Origin: Aidingimonas halophila
GTDB lineage: Bacteria > Pseudomonadota > Gammaproteobacteria > Pseudomonadales > Halomonadaceae
Length of the DNA: 64,000 nucleotides
NCBI RefSeq assembly: GCF_900106955.1
Contig: NZ_FNNI01000005.1
Location: forward strand, 248,001-312,000
Reading direction: 5' to 3'
Made by a program: the position numbers and the translations under genes. Shown here piece by piece: positions 38,221 to 48,088 of the stretch. Every line of letters begins with the position of its first letter. Position 1 is the stretch's first letter. The notes below the pieces were generated by a model. It had not been told where the DNA came from. It made no database searches and worked only from the letters and a program-made list of their open reading frames with translations.

Positions 38221-39153
38221 ATGGAACTACGATGGATGGAAGACTTCATCGCCTTGGCTCGTACCCAGCACTTCTCGCGGGCTGCCGAGGAGCAGAATGT
38301 CACTCAGCCGACGTTCTCGCGACGGATCAAGCTGCTTGAGGAAGAGATGGGGACAACACTCATCAATCGTCAAACATTGCCGCTTACGCTGACTCCAGCC
38401 GGTGCGGAATTCCTCAAGCTGTGTGAGCAAGTGACGGAGCGTGTTCGACTGACCCGCGAGCGTCTGAATCGCATGACGTCAGAGCAAGCCAGTCGACTAC
38501 TAATTGCAGCACCGCAGAGTTTGCTGACTCACTTTCTGCCGCACTGGATGACCAACCAACCCCAATTGGCTCGGTTGCAGCCCTATCTGCGCGCAACGGG
38601 GTGGCTCATTGCCGATTATTTTCAGGGACTGGCGTGTGGTGAGTGTGATCTGGCGCTGTGTTATTGGCCGGTGGGGCGTTGTGACATCGATATTGATGTC
38701 AGTGAGTATCAATACCTGATCGTGGGGCGCGAGCATCTGATTCCCTGCTCTGCACCCGGGGAGCATGGGGCGCCTCGCTTCAGACTTCCCGGTACCAAGC
38801 GTCATTCCCAAGCATGGATTGCCTACCATCCCCGAGGGTTGCTCAGTGCAGCCATCGCGAGTCATCTGGCCAGGATGCCCGAGGCAACGCATTTGACCGT
38901 ACTCAACGAGACCATACAGACAAACAATGTGAAAGAGCTCGTCTCCCTGGGTTATGGGCTTGGATGGCTGCCGGCACGGGTTGCTAAACCCGCGCTCGAT
39001 CAAGGTCAACTCGTACGTGCTGGCGATGAACGCTGGGACATACCGTTGCAGTTACGGCTCTATCGACTCGCTGGCACGCAACGATACGAGCTCGACAAGC
39101 TATGGTCGCAAATCGCCTCTTCAAGCGAGGTTACTCCGGGAGCTTCGGAATGA
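38221..39153 (+). CDS. LysR-family transcriptional regulator (HypT/YjiE-like)
   Basis: The 310-residue protein has an N-terminal winged helix-turn-helix (WMEDFIALARTQHFSRAAEEQNVTQPTFSRRIKLLEEEMG, about 5-45) and a substrate-binding domain to the end. The MELRWMEDF opening and SRAA...QP.FSRRI pattern resemble HypT-type LysR proteins, but the assignment is only by eye. It lies between a peptide importer and a prolidase gene and may control either. The stop overlaps the prolidase start (ATGA), so the two are one unit. Confidence 0.85.
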   Translation: MELRWMEDFIALARTQHFSRAAEEQNVTQPTFSRRIKLLEEEMGTTLINRQTLPLTLTPAGAEFLKLCEQVTERVRLTRERLNRMTSEQASRLLIAAPQSLLTHFLPHWMTNQPQLARLQPYLRATGWLIADYFQGLACGECDLALCYWPVGRCDIDIDVSEYQYLIVGREHLIPCSAPGEHGAPRFRLPGTKRHSQAWIAYHPRGLLSAAIASHLARMPEATHLTVLNETIQTNNVKELVSLGYGLGWLPARVAKPALDQGQLVRAGDERWDIPLQLRLYRLAGTQRYELDKLWSQIASSSEVTPGASE

Positions 39154-40457
39154 CAAATGATCTGGAAACGGCTCAGTACCAGCATCTCGAGCGGTTGCAG
39201 GATGGCTATGAACGTGTGTTGGCTGACCAGGGGTATGATGGTGTCCTGATTTACAGCGGACAGGCATATACGCAATACGGTGACGATCAGCCGGTCGGTT
39301 TCGTGACGTATGGTCATTTCATGCATTGGATTCCCATGCCCGAAATCGAGTACAGCTGGATACTGATTCGGCCTGGCCATCGTCCGCTGTTACGTTTTCA
39401 TGCCCCGAGCGATTTCTGGCACTTGCCCCAAACCCTGCCGAATGCAGCGTGGGTGACGGCGTTCGATATCGACTGGAGTGATAATACGGCACCTCCCTCA
39501 TTGCCAAAGGGGCATTTTGCGTTGCTCGGCGATATCGATGGTGATACCGCGTTATCACTGGGGGGCGATCTCAATCCAGCGCCACTGTTGCTGGCATTGG
39601 ATGAACTACGCATGTACAAGGACGATTTCGAAATCTGGTGTCTGCGCGAAGCCAATCGACAAGCACTCGTCGGTCACCAGGCTGCGGCTGAGGCATTCCT
39701 CGCTGGAAAAAGCGAGCTGGCATGCCATCTCGCCTATCTTACCGCGAGCCAACAACGCGAAAGCGCTCTGCCCTATCCCAGCATCATCGCTCTCAACCGA
39801 CATGCCGGCGTTCTCCATTACCAACACTACGCTGTCGATTCCCCGACAATGCGACATAGCTTGCTGGTGGATGCCGGCTATCGTCATCAGGGATATTGTG
39901 CCGATATTTCGCGTACCACGCCCGGGCCGGGAGCCGATGAGCGATTCTCGGCCCTGCTGAACGCTGTGTCGGTGCTGCAGCAACGTTTAATCGACGCATT
40001 GCGGCCGGGACTCCCATTCTCCGAGCTGCACCAAACGATGCATGAAGGGCTCGGTAATCTGTTGAGTGAGCACGGCATTGTCCGGGGATCTGCCGAGGCA
40101 GCTGTCGAACAAGGGATTACCCGGGTATTCTGTCCTCACGGTCTGGGCCACTCATTGGGGATTCAGGTCCATGATGTCGGCGGCCGCGTAAGCAGCGATG
40201 GAACGCCATTGCCAGCACCTCCATCGGACCCGGCACTACGACTGACTCGCTACCTCGAGAGTGGCATGGTCGTTACGATCGAGCCCGGACTGTATTTTAT
40301 TCCGATGCTGCTCGACAACTTGCGGGCACAACCGGCCGGGCGTACTGTCGAATGGAATATCGTGGACCCTCTGATCTCCCACGGTGGTATCCGCATTGAG
40401 GATAACCTGCTGATAACGAACGAGGGCCATGAGAATCTGACATGTCCCGGGGAATGA
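39150..40457 (+). CDS. pepQ: Xaa-Pro dipeptidase (prolidase), M24B family
   Basis: Prolidase splits dipeptides with C-terminal proline, using two metal ions in the cytoplasm. The product is 435 residues with the PepQ start pattern (YQHLERLQDGYERVLADQGYDGVLIYSGQ) and the pita-bread metal site: DAGYRHQGYCADISRT (two Asp), HGLGHSLGIQVHDVGG (His), MVVTIEPGLYF (Glu) and GGIRIEDN (Glu). Length is close to E. coli PepQ (443). Being coupled to a LysR gene and downstream of a peptide importer, it likely processes imported proline peptides; free proline is itself an osmoprotectant. Confidence 0.9.
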   Translation: MTNDLETAQYQHLERLQDGYERVLADQGYDGVLIYSGQAYTQYGDDQPVGFVTYGHFMHWIPMPEIEYSWILIRPGHRPLLRFHAPSDFWHLPQTLPNAAWVTAFDIDWSDNTAPPSLPKGHFALLGDIDGDTALSLGGDLNPAPLLLALDELRMYKDDFEIWCLREANRQALVGHQAAAEAFLAGKSELACHLAYLTASQQRESALPYPSIIALNRHAGVLHYQHYAVDSPTMRHSLLVDAGYRHQGYCADISRTTPGPGADERFSALLNAVSVLQQRLIDALRPGLPFSELHQTMHEGLGNLLSEHGIVRGSAEAAVEQGITRVFCPHGLGHSLGIQVHDVGGRVSSDGTPLPAPPSDPALRLTRYLESGMVVTIEPGLYFIPMLLDNLRAQPAGRTVEWNIVDPLISHGGIRIEDNLLITNEGHENLTCPGE

Positions 40458-40531
40458 GGTCGTAAAGCCATTTGCTTGGGAGTCAAGCCGCGATAAGCTA
40501 ACAAGTATCGCTCCACTGCGTTGAGGGCGGC

Positions 40532-41572
40532 ATGTCACGCACCATCGTTTCCGCCGACTTTCGTCCCCCCAAGGGACTGGCTAACCGGCACCTTCAAACG
40601 CTATTGCCTCGTTTGCTGCCACGCCGACGATTGGCCAGAGACACCGAAATCATCAACCTTCCGGATGGTGATTTCGTCGAATTGGCATGGTTGCGGAATG
40701 CCCCCGTACGCCATGACGCTCCGCTTTTCATCCTGTTTCACGGCCTGGAAGGATCGTTTGACTCGCCCTATGCGAGGGACATGCTGGCCGCCGCAGCACG
40801 ATGCGGCTGGCGCGCCGTGTTGATGCATTTCCGTGGGTGCGGTCAGGCCTCGAACCGGCTTCCCAGGGCGTATCACAGTGGTGACACGGCCGATGCTTAC
40901 TGGATCATCGCGCAATTGGCACAGCGCTATCCGCATGCCATCAAGGTGGCGGCCGGTGTCTCCCTCGGTGCCAATATGCTGGTGAAACTCGTTGCCGAGC
41001 AGGGTGGCGATGGCCTGGACCTGGCGGGTGCGATAGCGGTAAGTGCGCCCCTGGACCTGGCTGCCAGCGCGGATGCGTTGAATACGGGGTTCGCCAGAGT
41101 GTATCAGCGGCATTTGCTCAAATCATTGAAACGCAAGATTGCGACCAAGATGTCGCAAGGCCCCTTGCCGATTTCGTTGACGCCGCACCAGTTGAAGGAG
41201 CTCGACAGCTTCTGGGCTTACGACAATGAAGTGACCGCCCCCCTGCATGGGTTTGCTTCAGCCAGCGACTATTATCGCCGAGCCTCGGCCGGCCGGTTGC
41301 TCGGAGATATCGAGATACCGACACTCATTCTTCATGCTGCCGACGACCCGTTCATGCCGGGCGAACTGTTCTCGCGATTACCGACACCATCGGATGCCGT
41401 TCGTGTGGAGATTGCCAGGCACGGTGGGCACGTCGGTTTCATGGAGCGGCGCGGGTGGCGATTGAGTTCCTGGTTGGCGCGCCGCATCACCGCACAACTC
41501 AACGATTGGGCGGCTCTCTCCCCTTCCACGATGGGATGGTCGTTGCAGTCGGCTAGCCGATCGGACAGCTGA
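40532..41572 (+). CDS. YheT-family alpha/beta hydrolase
   Basis: The 346-residue protein starts with a [17 protein letters not shown] motif specific to the YheT/ABHD1-3 group and has an alpha/beta hydrolase core: [21 protein letters not shown], nucleophile elbow GVSLGAN (Ser), catalytic Asp in HAADDPFMP and His in HGGHVGF. YheT-like enzymes are probable esterases; the natural substrate is unknown. Its last 20 bases overlap the end of msrA on the other strand. Confidence 0.88.
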   Translation: MSRTIVSADFRPPKGLANRHLQTLLPRLLPRRRLARDTEIINLPDGDFVELAWLRNAPVRHDAPLFILFHGLEGSFDSPYARDMLAAAARCGWRAVLMHFRGCGQASNRLPRAYHSGDTADAYWIIAQLAQRYPHAIKVAAGVSLGANMLVKLVAEQGGDGLDLAGAIAVSAPLDLAASADALNTGFARVYQRHLLKSLKRKIATKMSQGPLPISLTPHQLKELDSFWAYDNEVTAPLHGFASASDYYRRASAGRLLGDIEIPTLILHAADDPFMPGELFSRLPTPSDAVRVEIARHGGHVGFMERRGWRLSSWLARRITAQLNDWAALSPSTMGWSLQSASRSDS

Positions 41573-42191
41573 CGCCCGTGCCTTTCAGTCCGCAATATCC
41601 GCCGGGATTCTTGGCTAGATATTGCTGGTGATACTCTTCGGCGACATAGAATGTCTCGAGTGGTTCGATCTCGGTCGTAATGGCGTCCCTGCCTGCAGCA
41701 TCAAGGGCCTGTTGATAGCGGTCACGGCTCGCTTTGGCGGCTGCCAGCTGGCGATCATTCGTGGTGTAGATCGCTGAACGGTATTGGGTTCCTTTGTCGT
41801 TGCCCTGACGCATGCCTTGTGTGGGGTCGTGGGCTTCCCAAAAGACTTGCAGCAACGTGTCAAAAGTGATCCGGGATGGGTCGAATACTACCCTGACCAC
41901 TTCAGCGTGCCCTGTCAGTCCGGTACACGTCTCTTCGTAGGTTGGGTTGGGGGTATGGCCGCCCGCATAGCCAACGGCAGTGACATGTACGCCCGGCAAT
42001 TCCCAGAAACAGCGTTCGGCACCCCAGAAACACCCCATACCGAATACGACCTCCTCCATCCCTTGCGGGTAGGGAGGCAGCATGGTTTGACCATTGATCA
42101 CATGTACCCCGCTGATCTTCAACGGTGTATCCCTTCCGGGAAGGGCCTGGTCGGCCGAGACCATGGATGCTTCACGTTGATGCTTGAACAT
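41553..42191 (-). CDS. msrA: Peptide-methionine (S)-S-oxide reductase
   Basis: MsrA repairs oxidised methionine with thioredoxin. The 212-residue protein has the catalytic motif [14 protein letters not shown] (nucleophilic Cys), [26 protein letters not shown], and recycling cysteines near the C-terminus ([14 protein letters not shown]). The length equals E. coli MsrA (212). A GGAGGAA site precedes the ATG at 42191. It lies 36 bp downstream of tamB, which is adjacent to msrA in several gammaproteobacteria. Confidence 0.96.
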   Translation of the reverse strand: MFKHQREASMVSADQALPGRDTPLKISGVHVINGQTMLPPYPQGMEEVVFGMGCFWGAERCFWELPGVHVTAVGYAGGHTPNPTYEETCTGLTGHAEVVRVVFDPSRITFDTLLQVFWEAHDPTQGMRQGNDKGTQYRSAIYTTNDRQLAAAKASRDRYQQALDAAGRDAITTEIEPLETFYVAEEYHQQYLAKNPGGYCGLKGTGVSCPIG

Positions 42192-42227
42192 GATGACGGT
42201 TCCTCCATAACGATCGTCTCTGTATTG

Positions 42228-45200
42228 TCAGGGCGCATTCGGCGCTTTGCCAAGACTGAAACGATAGACGAGATCGACGGCTTGCGCTGCACCGGAAACC
42301 GCCTCCAAGTACAGGTTTCTCCAGAGAGTGTAACGCAGCGTGAGTTCTGCAATTGGGGAGAATATCCCGACACCGTAGCTGACCTTGAGGTCATCGAAGA
42401 CATAGCCACTGACCACGACCTGGCTGTCGTCACCCGTACCGGTGGTGTCAAGCGCGAGGTCATCGACCCCGAAGACTTGTCCGAGCTGACCGACCGTACT
42501 GCCTGTGCGGGATAACGATAGCCCGATCAATGCTGAGGTAAGTGCGCCATCGGCATCACCATCCTCCGGCGCTCTCCCCCTCAGCAGATATGACAAGGCG
42601 CGCGTTTCATCCATCGCGGGTTCCGAAAATACCCGTAACTGCGGGGATTCAGCTGGACCGCTGACCCGAAGCCCGGCGATGACACCATCTTCCGTGACAT
42701 CCGGGTCGCGGATAGCCTCGAAATCAAGCAAGGGTTGATCTGGCGGGCCACTGAACAACACTTTACCGCGGCGGATCAATAGTTCCTGCCCATAGGCGCT
42801 GAAACGACCGTCAACGAGACTGACATCCCCGAACAATTGCAGAGGTCCACTGCTCTGCCGCACCTCAAGATTCCCCCGCAACCCGGATTCCAGTCCATAC
42901 GCTTCGAGTAACATATCCGGTCCCAGCGAAAGGTCGATCTGCATGTCCATTTGCATCCCGGCATCAGCCATGGTTTCCGACGTCGCGGTGTCAGCGCCTT
43001 CATCATCTGTTTCATTGGCTGCTTGTCGTGCTTCCTGATCGTCGCGCTCGCTAATGATCACTTCATCGCTACTGGGAGATACGGCTGAAGCCGGTCGTTG
43101 ACCGATCTCCAGACGCGCCCAGGGCACGTCGACATTGCCGCGGATCTGCAGGCGGGACGGATTGGCAGCAATCGCCAGGTCAGGGGCAACACGAAGGCGC
43201 CCGAACTCCGGCATGTCAATCAGCAGGGGCGAATCACGTCCATCGATGTCGATGGCCGCCTGCCAGTCGTCGCGACTTGGCCATTCGGCATTGCCGTCGA
43301 GTTCGAGACGACCTTCCTCGGCGTCGATAAAGCCGCCGATCGTACCGCGGTCACCTGCCAGCTCGATATTCAACTCTCCATTGCTGACATCGAGTGGCAA
43401 CTCGCCGCCACTGGCCCGTAATCCCGACAACTGGACCATACCGTCCATATCAGGGGTTTCCAGATTACCGGTGATATCGACGTTACCGCTGATTTCCCCC
43501 TCGAGCTCATCCATGCCTGTCACGAAAGCCTGGTATGGCGTGAGGCGAATATCGTTCAGTGACAGCGTGCCGCTCAGATCGCCTACCTCCATTGGCTGAT
43601 CGATCGTCAGATCCAGTCCCATATCGCCGGCTTCGGCCAGGCTCAAATCCAAGGCCAAATCCGCTTGATCCTGAGTGGCCTCACTGCGCAGTGCCAACCT
43701 GGATTCCGGTAGTTCCCAGGGTTGCCCATAGGCATCGACACCACTTAGCGACAGATGACTATCGACCTCGGTGTCCAGTGACCATCTGGCACCTCCCTGG
43801 CGCCAGGTCGCCGTCACGTCGCCTTGCGTGTCACCGCTTACCGACCACCCCTCCGGAAGTGAGTCCGTCAGCAAGTCCATCGGTAATTCATCAAGGGCAA
43901 TGACGACACGTCCGGATTCCGCGGAGGCTTCCAATGGTTCGGTGAGACACAAATGCCCGCCCGTCTCACGACGAAGACAGAATGGCTGTGCTTGCAATCG
44001 GCCGGCATCCAGGTTGACGGCAAAGTCGATGCTTTCATCCAGTTGAATGTCGCCCTGGCGTGTTGCCAACGAGAGAGGATCGATACGTCCCTGGTAACGC
44101 GTTCGATCGGCATTCACTCCCCCGGAAAGTACCATTTCCGCACGGGAAAGCTGCATGGTGTCGTCAGCGTTGGCATCAAGGGTCAGGCGATGGTCGGATA
44201 GCCGCCCTGAAAGGCCCAGGGTGACGGAGTCGAGACGCTGGCTGCCGGATACGATATCCGAGGCATTGAGGTCGGCATTCAACTGCGGGTCGTCGATTCC
44301 CCTGATATCGGCGTTGAGAGAAAGGCTTTCGATCCGGTTTTCGGCAAAACGCAGGGAATCTCCTTGAACATCAAGATCGAGTTGAGGCGTATCGAATGTA
44401 CCGCCGAGGACGATGTCCCCCCGTATGCTTCCTCCCAGGCCATTCGACAGCGTATCAAGCCGAGCGATATCCAGCTCGCCCTGAAGGTCGAGCCGATTGG
44501 CGACTTCCCCTTGTGCGGTCAGACGATTATCGCCCTGGCGAAAGTCCAGGTGATCGACTTGCCACTGCATATCGCTGTTGCCGGACAGTGCGGCATCCAG
44601 AGTAAAAGGTAACGACTGCAGTTCACCATCCAATCCCAGTTCAGGGATGTCGAGTTGCCATCCCCCGCCATCGGTTTGTGCGAAACGAAGATGTGACTCT
44701 CCATTGATCCGACCTGCAATTGCCTCGGTAAATTGGCTGGGGTCAAGGTCTTCAACACGTAGCTGGGCGCCGATATCCAGTCCTTCGGACCAGCCGGCCT
44801 GGCCTTGGCTTTCCAGGGAACCGCGTTCGGTATCCAGAATCAAGGACAGCCATTGGAACTGTTCCAGATCTCCGGTCCCGGTCATGGCCAGTTGTGTCTC
44901 GGGGAATTGCGGGCCACTGGCCTGCATCGAGACTGACGTGCTGTAACCCTGGAGATCTCCTTTCGCCTGAAGGTTGACTCCCTGGAGAAGGTAGACGGAG
45001 TCGGTAGCGCTTTCGTCTTCCCTTTCTCCAGTATCGAGAGGCCATTGCAGTTGTTCGGATCGAAGCTCCAGTGCGAATGGAACGCCAGGATCCAGGGCGT
45101 CCAGTTCTCCATCAAGCTGAAGAGCAACCGGGCCTTGTGTCGCCAGAGCCATGTCCAGTTCAGCCAGGCTGCCGTTAAGATCCAACGTCACTGTCTCCCC

Positions 45201-46253
45201 TGCGAGTTCCGGCATGATATCCGGCAGGAACAGTTCACCCTGCAATCGAGCCTTCAAGGGGTAGTCATCACGTAACTCGATGTCAGCACCAAGAGATATC
45301 TCGGCATCCTGTGACTCGATGGTCAGCGGATCGATAGCCACGCGATGCCCTTCTCCAGACGCCGTCAGGGCCAATCGTTCCACCTGATAATCGGTAGGGC
45401 CGTTCAACCGGAAATCCTCGATCGTCAGTTCCGGGATGTCGAAGCCGATAGGCAGGCGTATCTCAGGCAAGGTCAGACGGTCACGAGCATCAAGTGGGGT
45501 CTCCTCCGCTTCTGCCCGCGTAGTGTCTGCAGAAGTCCGCAAAGGGGATTGAGCAGAAATCGACGCATCGATGGCTGAAGCCGTGATGCGATGCGTCGTA
45601 TCGCTTCTCGATTCATTGGATGGTGCCAGGGCCTCACCCGGCGTCGGGGGTGAGGAGACGTAGGGCGAGGTCAAACGGGTTGGTGCCAGCTCTACTCGCT
45701 CATCCCGGGCAAAGGCTCCCGTCTGGAAATTCTCCCAACCCAGATGGGTGCCATCACTCAATTCGATGTCGACATCCGTTAACGAGAGACGCCGAAGATC
45801 GACGGGAAACGGGAGTTTGATGGCAGGAGTGCCTCCCCCATTCTCGTCGGCAGGTGTATCGTTTGCTTCTGCAGGTGTGCCTTCTTCCAGGACTAAGCGG
45901 GCACCGTCAATGGAAAGATCGTCGAGGCAAAGGCTGCCGGAAAGCACGCAATCCTCGGCCCAGGCGAGCCGTAGATCCGCTACCTGAACATTCGCAGGTC
46001 CCGCCGCAAACTGCAGTCCCTGGATGTGGAATGTATCCAAGGGAGCGCCTTCGACGGCATCATAGCTCAGCCACCCCCTGGACTCTCCTTGTTCGAGGAG
46101 CATGTCGGTCCCCCATGGTGATAACGCCAGGCCCAATGAGAAGAGGACCAGGCCGATCAACCATAGAGGGATCCAGATCAGTGTACGCGACAGTGCCCAG
46201 AGGGCTGCCAGGACGTTTAGAACTCGGGGCCGATGGCGAAATGGATGCGCCAC
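42228..46253 (-). CDS. tamB: Translocation and assembly module protein TamB
   Basis: TamB spans from the inner membrane to the outer membrane, partners the outer-membrane protein TamA, and in the AsmA-like family is linked to phospholipid transport and beta-barrel assembly. The 1341-residue protein has an N-terminal signal anchor (about 10-45), a long repetitive beta-rich stretch rich in Asp and Leu, and a C-terminal DUF490 domain (about 980-1341, ending LYLEAVSGAAQAVDLVYRFSLG). E. coli TamB is 1259. It uses a GTG start behind GAGGAT and overlaps tamA by 37 bp. Confidence 0.93.
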   Translation of the reverse strand: MAHPFRHRPRVLNVLAALWALSRTLIWIPLWLIGLVLFSLGLALSPWGTDMLLEQGESRGWLSYDAVEGAPLDTFHIQGLQFAAGPANVQVADLRLAWAEDCVLSGSLCLDDLSIDGARLVLEEGTPAEANDTPADENGGGTPAIKLPFPVDLRRLSLTDVDIELSDGTHLGWENFQTGAFARDERVELAPTRLTSPYVSSPPTPGEALAPSNESRSDTTHRITASAIDASISAQSPLRTSADTTRAEAEETPLDARDRLTLPEIRLPIGFDIPELTIEDFRLNGPTDYQVERLALTASGEGHRVAIDPLTIESQDAEISLGADIELRDDYPLKARLQGELFLPDIMPELAGETVTLDLNGSLAELDMALATQGPVALQLDGELDALDPGVPFALELRSEQLQWPLDTGEREDESATDSVYLLQGVNLQAKGDLQGYSTSVSMQASGPQFPETQLAMTGTGDLEQFQWLSLILDTERGSLESQGQAGWSEGLDIGAQLRVEDLDPSQFTEAIAGRINGESHLRFAQTDGGGWQLDIPELGLDGELQSLPFTLDAALSGNSDMQWQVDHLDFRQGDNRLTAQGEVANRLDLQGELDIARLDTLSNGLGGSIRGDIVLGGTFDTPQLDLDVQGDSLRFAENRIESLSLNADIRGIDDPQLNADLNASDIVSGSQRLDSVTLGLSGRLSDHRLTLDANADDTMQLSRAEMVLSGGVNADRTRYQGRIDPLSLATRQGDIQLDESIDFAVNLDAGRLQAQPFCLRRETGGHLCLTEPLEASAESGRVVIALDELPMDLLTDSLPEGWSVSGDTQGDVTATWRQGGARWSLDTEVDSHLSLSGVDAYGQPWELPESRLALRSEATQDQADLALDLSLAEAGDMGLDLTIDQPMEVGDLSGTLSLNDIRLTPYQAFVTGMDELEGEISGNVDITGNLETPDMDGMVQLSGLRASGGELPLDVSNGELNIELAGDRGTIGGFIDAEEGRLELDGNAEWPSRDDWQAAIDIDGRDSPLLIDMPEFGRLRVAPDLAIAANPSRLQIRGNVDVPWARLEIGQRPASAVSPSSDEVIISERDDQEARQAANETDDEGADTATSETMADAGMQMDMQIDLSLGPDMLLEAYGLESGLRGNLEVRQSSGPLQLFGDVSLVDGRFSAYGQELLIRRGKVLFSGPPDQPLLDFEAIRDPDVTEDGVIAGLRVSGPAESPQLRVFSEPAMDETRALSYLLRGRAPEDGDADGALTSALIGLSLSRTGSTVGQLGQVFGVDDLALDTTGTGDDSQVVVSGYVFDDLKVSYGVGIFSPIAELTLRYTLWRNLYLEAVSGAAQAVDLVYRFSLGKAPNAP

Positions 46254-48076
46254 GAATCATCCTCGTCGTCGAAAGGGTGTGCGATGTCGAGTCGAATCGG
46301 ACCGACTGGTGATATCCAGCGAACTCCCAGCCCTGCCCCCGTATTCAGCGTGTCGGGCCACCAGCTGTCGAACGCATTGCCGGTATCGGTGAAAGCGGCA
46401 CCCCACCAATCGCCGGTAATGCGTCTTTGTACTTCGGCGCTGGCAGTAAACATATGCTGCCCACCGCGTAATTCACCCTCGTCGTTACGAGGAGCCAGGC
46501 TTTCGTATGAATAGCCGCGGATACTGCGATCACCACCGGTAAAGAAGCGCAATGATGGGGGTATCTTGTCGAAGTCATCGGTATCGATCGCCCCGACACC
46601 GGTTCGGCCGACTAGGCGAAGATCATCGCCGACCATGCGGATCCACTGCGAATCCAGCGTCGCTCTCAGAAAGGTGGCATCCGATCCCCAAGTGCTATCG
46701 GAGTACTCGATAGCCAATCGCTGGCGGTCTCCCCACGACGGGAAGGTCGGATTTCGAGTTCGTGTCCTTGACCAACTGATGCCGGGGTAATACAGCAGCA
46801 CCTGATCTTCCTGATCGGCTTGAGTGAAATCTTCATAAAGCGTACGGAAGTAAAGGCTCTGGGTCCAACCGTTGTCGAACTCCCAGCGTCTGGCAAGTTC
46901 CACGGCAGCTTCAAGGCTGTTCGTATCCTCGCTATCGCGCTGCCGAAAGCCGTACTGCAGCCGGTAACTATCCCGCAACGGGTCTTCCAGAGGCATGACA
47001 TATTCGCCGGTCAGACGCTGTTCCGGGGCCGATAGAAACAAGTCGTGATCAAGACTGTCGCCATCGCTATTGATCCACGGTTGATCCCAGGAGAAGCGCA
47101 CCCTGGGACCGACATCGGTGGCGTAGCCGATTGCGGTCTCGAACTGATGCCGGTCGGCGGGGGCCAGGCGGACATCGATCGGAACGTCATGTGACTGCCG
47201 TGGACTGATGTCATTGGCCGATATCAGGGCCTGAGCCGACAATCTGTGTCGACGGGGCTGGGCTGCCGCCGGGTCATCGTCCAGTACCGCTTCCTCCCAC
47301 CATCTTGATGAAGGTTCCTCGATGGCCAATTGCTCCCCTTGACGAATGCGGGGTCGTACACTGATCGAGGAAAACCATTCGCTCTGTCCCAGCCGTTGGT
47401 TGAACGTGGCCAGATCACCGGCGAGATAAGGCGTCTCTGTATCGAACGGCTGCATACGACGCAGGCGATCCTCGTCGATGTGACTGCCTTGATAATTGAC
47501 CTCGCCGAAGCGGTACCGAGGGCCACTATCGAGCAAGAGGTACAAGCGGGCGCTCGCTTCCCAGGGGCGAATCTCCATGCGGCGCTGACGGTACTGCGAA
47601 TCGAAATAACCTCGCTCGAGAGCCAGTGCCGACAACCGATTGCGCAATCGGTCATAGGGGGCGTGCTCCAAGGGGTCGCCTTCCTGGAGCGGGAACCCGG
47701 CAAGGGCCTCCTGAAAGGTGTCATCGTTTTCGGCATCGCCACTGACGCCTATATCGAGCTCTGTGACCGTCACCCGGGGACCTGGATCGATCGTGACATT
47801 GACCCGGTCGACCGGGTCGCCCTCCAGCTCCACAGCAAACTGAGGTTCGTAATAGCCATAGACTCGCAAGGCTTCGGCGCTCCGGCGTCTGACGACAGCT
47901 GCGAGACGATTACGGCTATAGCGTTCTCCCTCGATCGCTTCCAGGTAGGTGATGACGTTACCTTTCGCTGGTTCGTGATCAAGACCGTCAACATGGGCCT
48001 CCAGTGCCAAAACGGAAGGCGACAAGCAGGCCATGGCGAGAAAACGCCAGACTTGCCGGAGAAAACGTTCACCCAT
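46217..48076 (-). CDS. tamA: Translocation and assembly module outer-membrane protein TamA
   Basis: TamA is an Omp85-family beta-barrel working with TamB. The 619-residue protein has a signal peptide (cleavage near LALEAHV), three POTRA-like domains (about 25-265) and a barrel with the Omp85 motif GGDRSIRGYSYESL and a C-terminal beta-signal ending in IGPEF. E. coli TamA is 577. tamB starts inside its last 37 bases, so translation is coupled. The gene follows a coiled-coil membrane protein gene by only 12 bp. Confidence 0.95.
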   Translation of the reverse strand: MGERFLRQVWRFLAMACLSPSVLALEAHVDGLDHEPAKGNVITYLEAIEGERYSRNRLAAVVRRRSAEALRVYGYYEPQFAVELEGDPVDRVNVTIDPGPRVTVTELDIGVSGDAENDDTFQEALAGFPLQEGDPLEHAPYDRLRNRLSALALERGYFDSQYRQRRMEIRPWEASARLYLLLDSGPRYRFGEVNYQGSHIDEDRLRRMQPFDTETPYLAGDLATFNQRLGQSEWFSSISVRPRIRQGEQLAIEEPSSRWWEEAVLDDDPAAAQPRRHRLSAQALISANDISPRQSHDVPIDVRLAPADRHQFETAIGYATDVGPRVRFSWDQPWINSDGDSLDHDLFLSAPEQRLTGEYVMPLEDPLRDSYRLQYGFRQRDSEDTNSLEAAVELARRWEFDNGWTQSLYFRTLYEDFTQADQEDQVLLYYPGISWSRTRTRNPTFPSWGDRQRLAIEYSDSTWGSDATFLRATLDSQWIRMVGDDLRLVGRTGVGAIDTDDFDKIPPSLRFFTGGDRSIRGYSYESLAPRNDEGELRGGQHMFTASAEVQRRITGDWWGAAFTDTGNAFDSWWPDTLNTGAGLGVRWISPVGPIRLDIAHPFDDEDDSWRIHFAIGPEF

Positions 48077-48088
48077 GCAACGACATCC

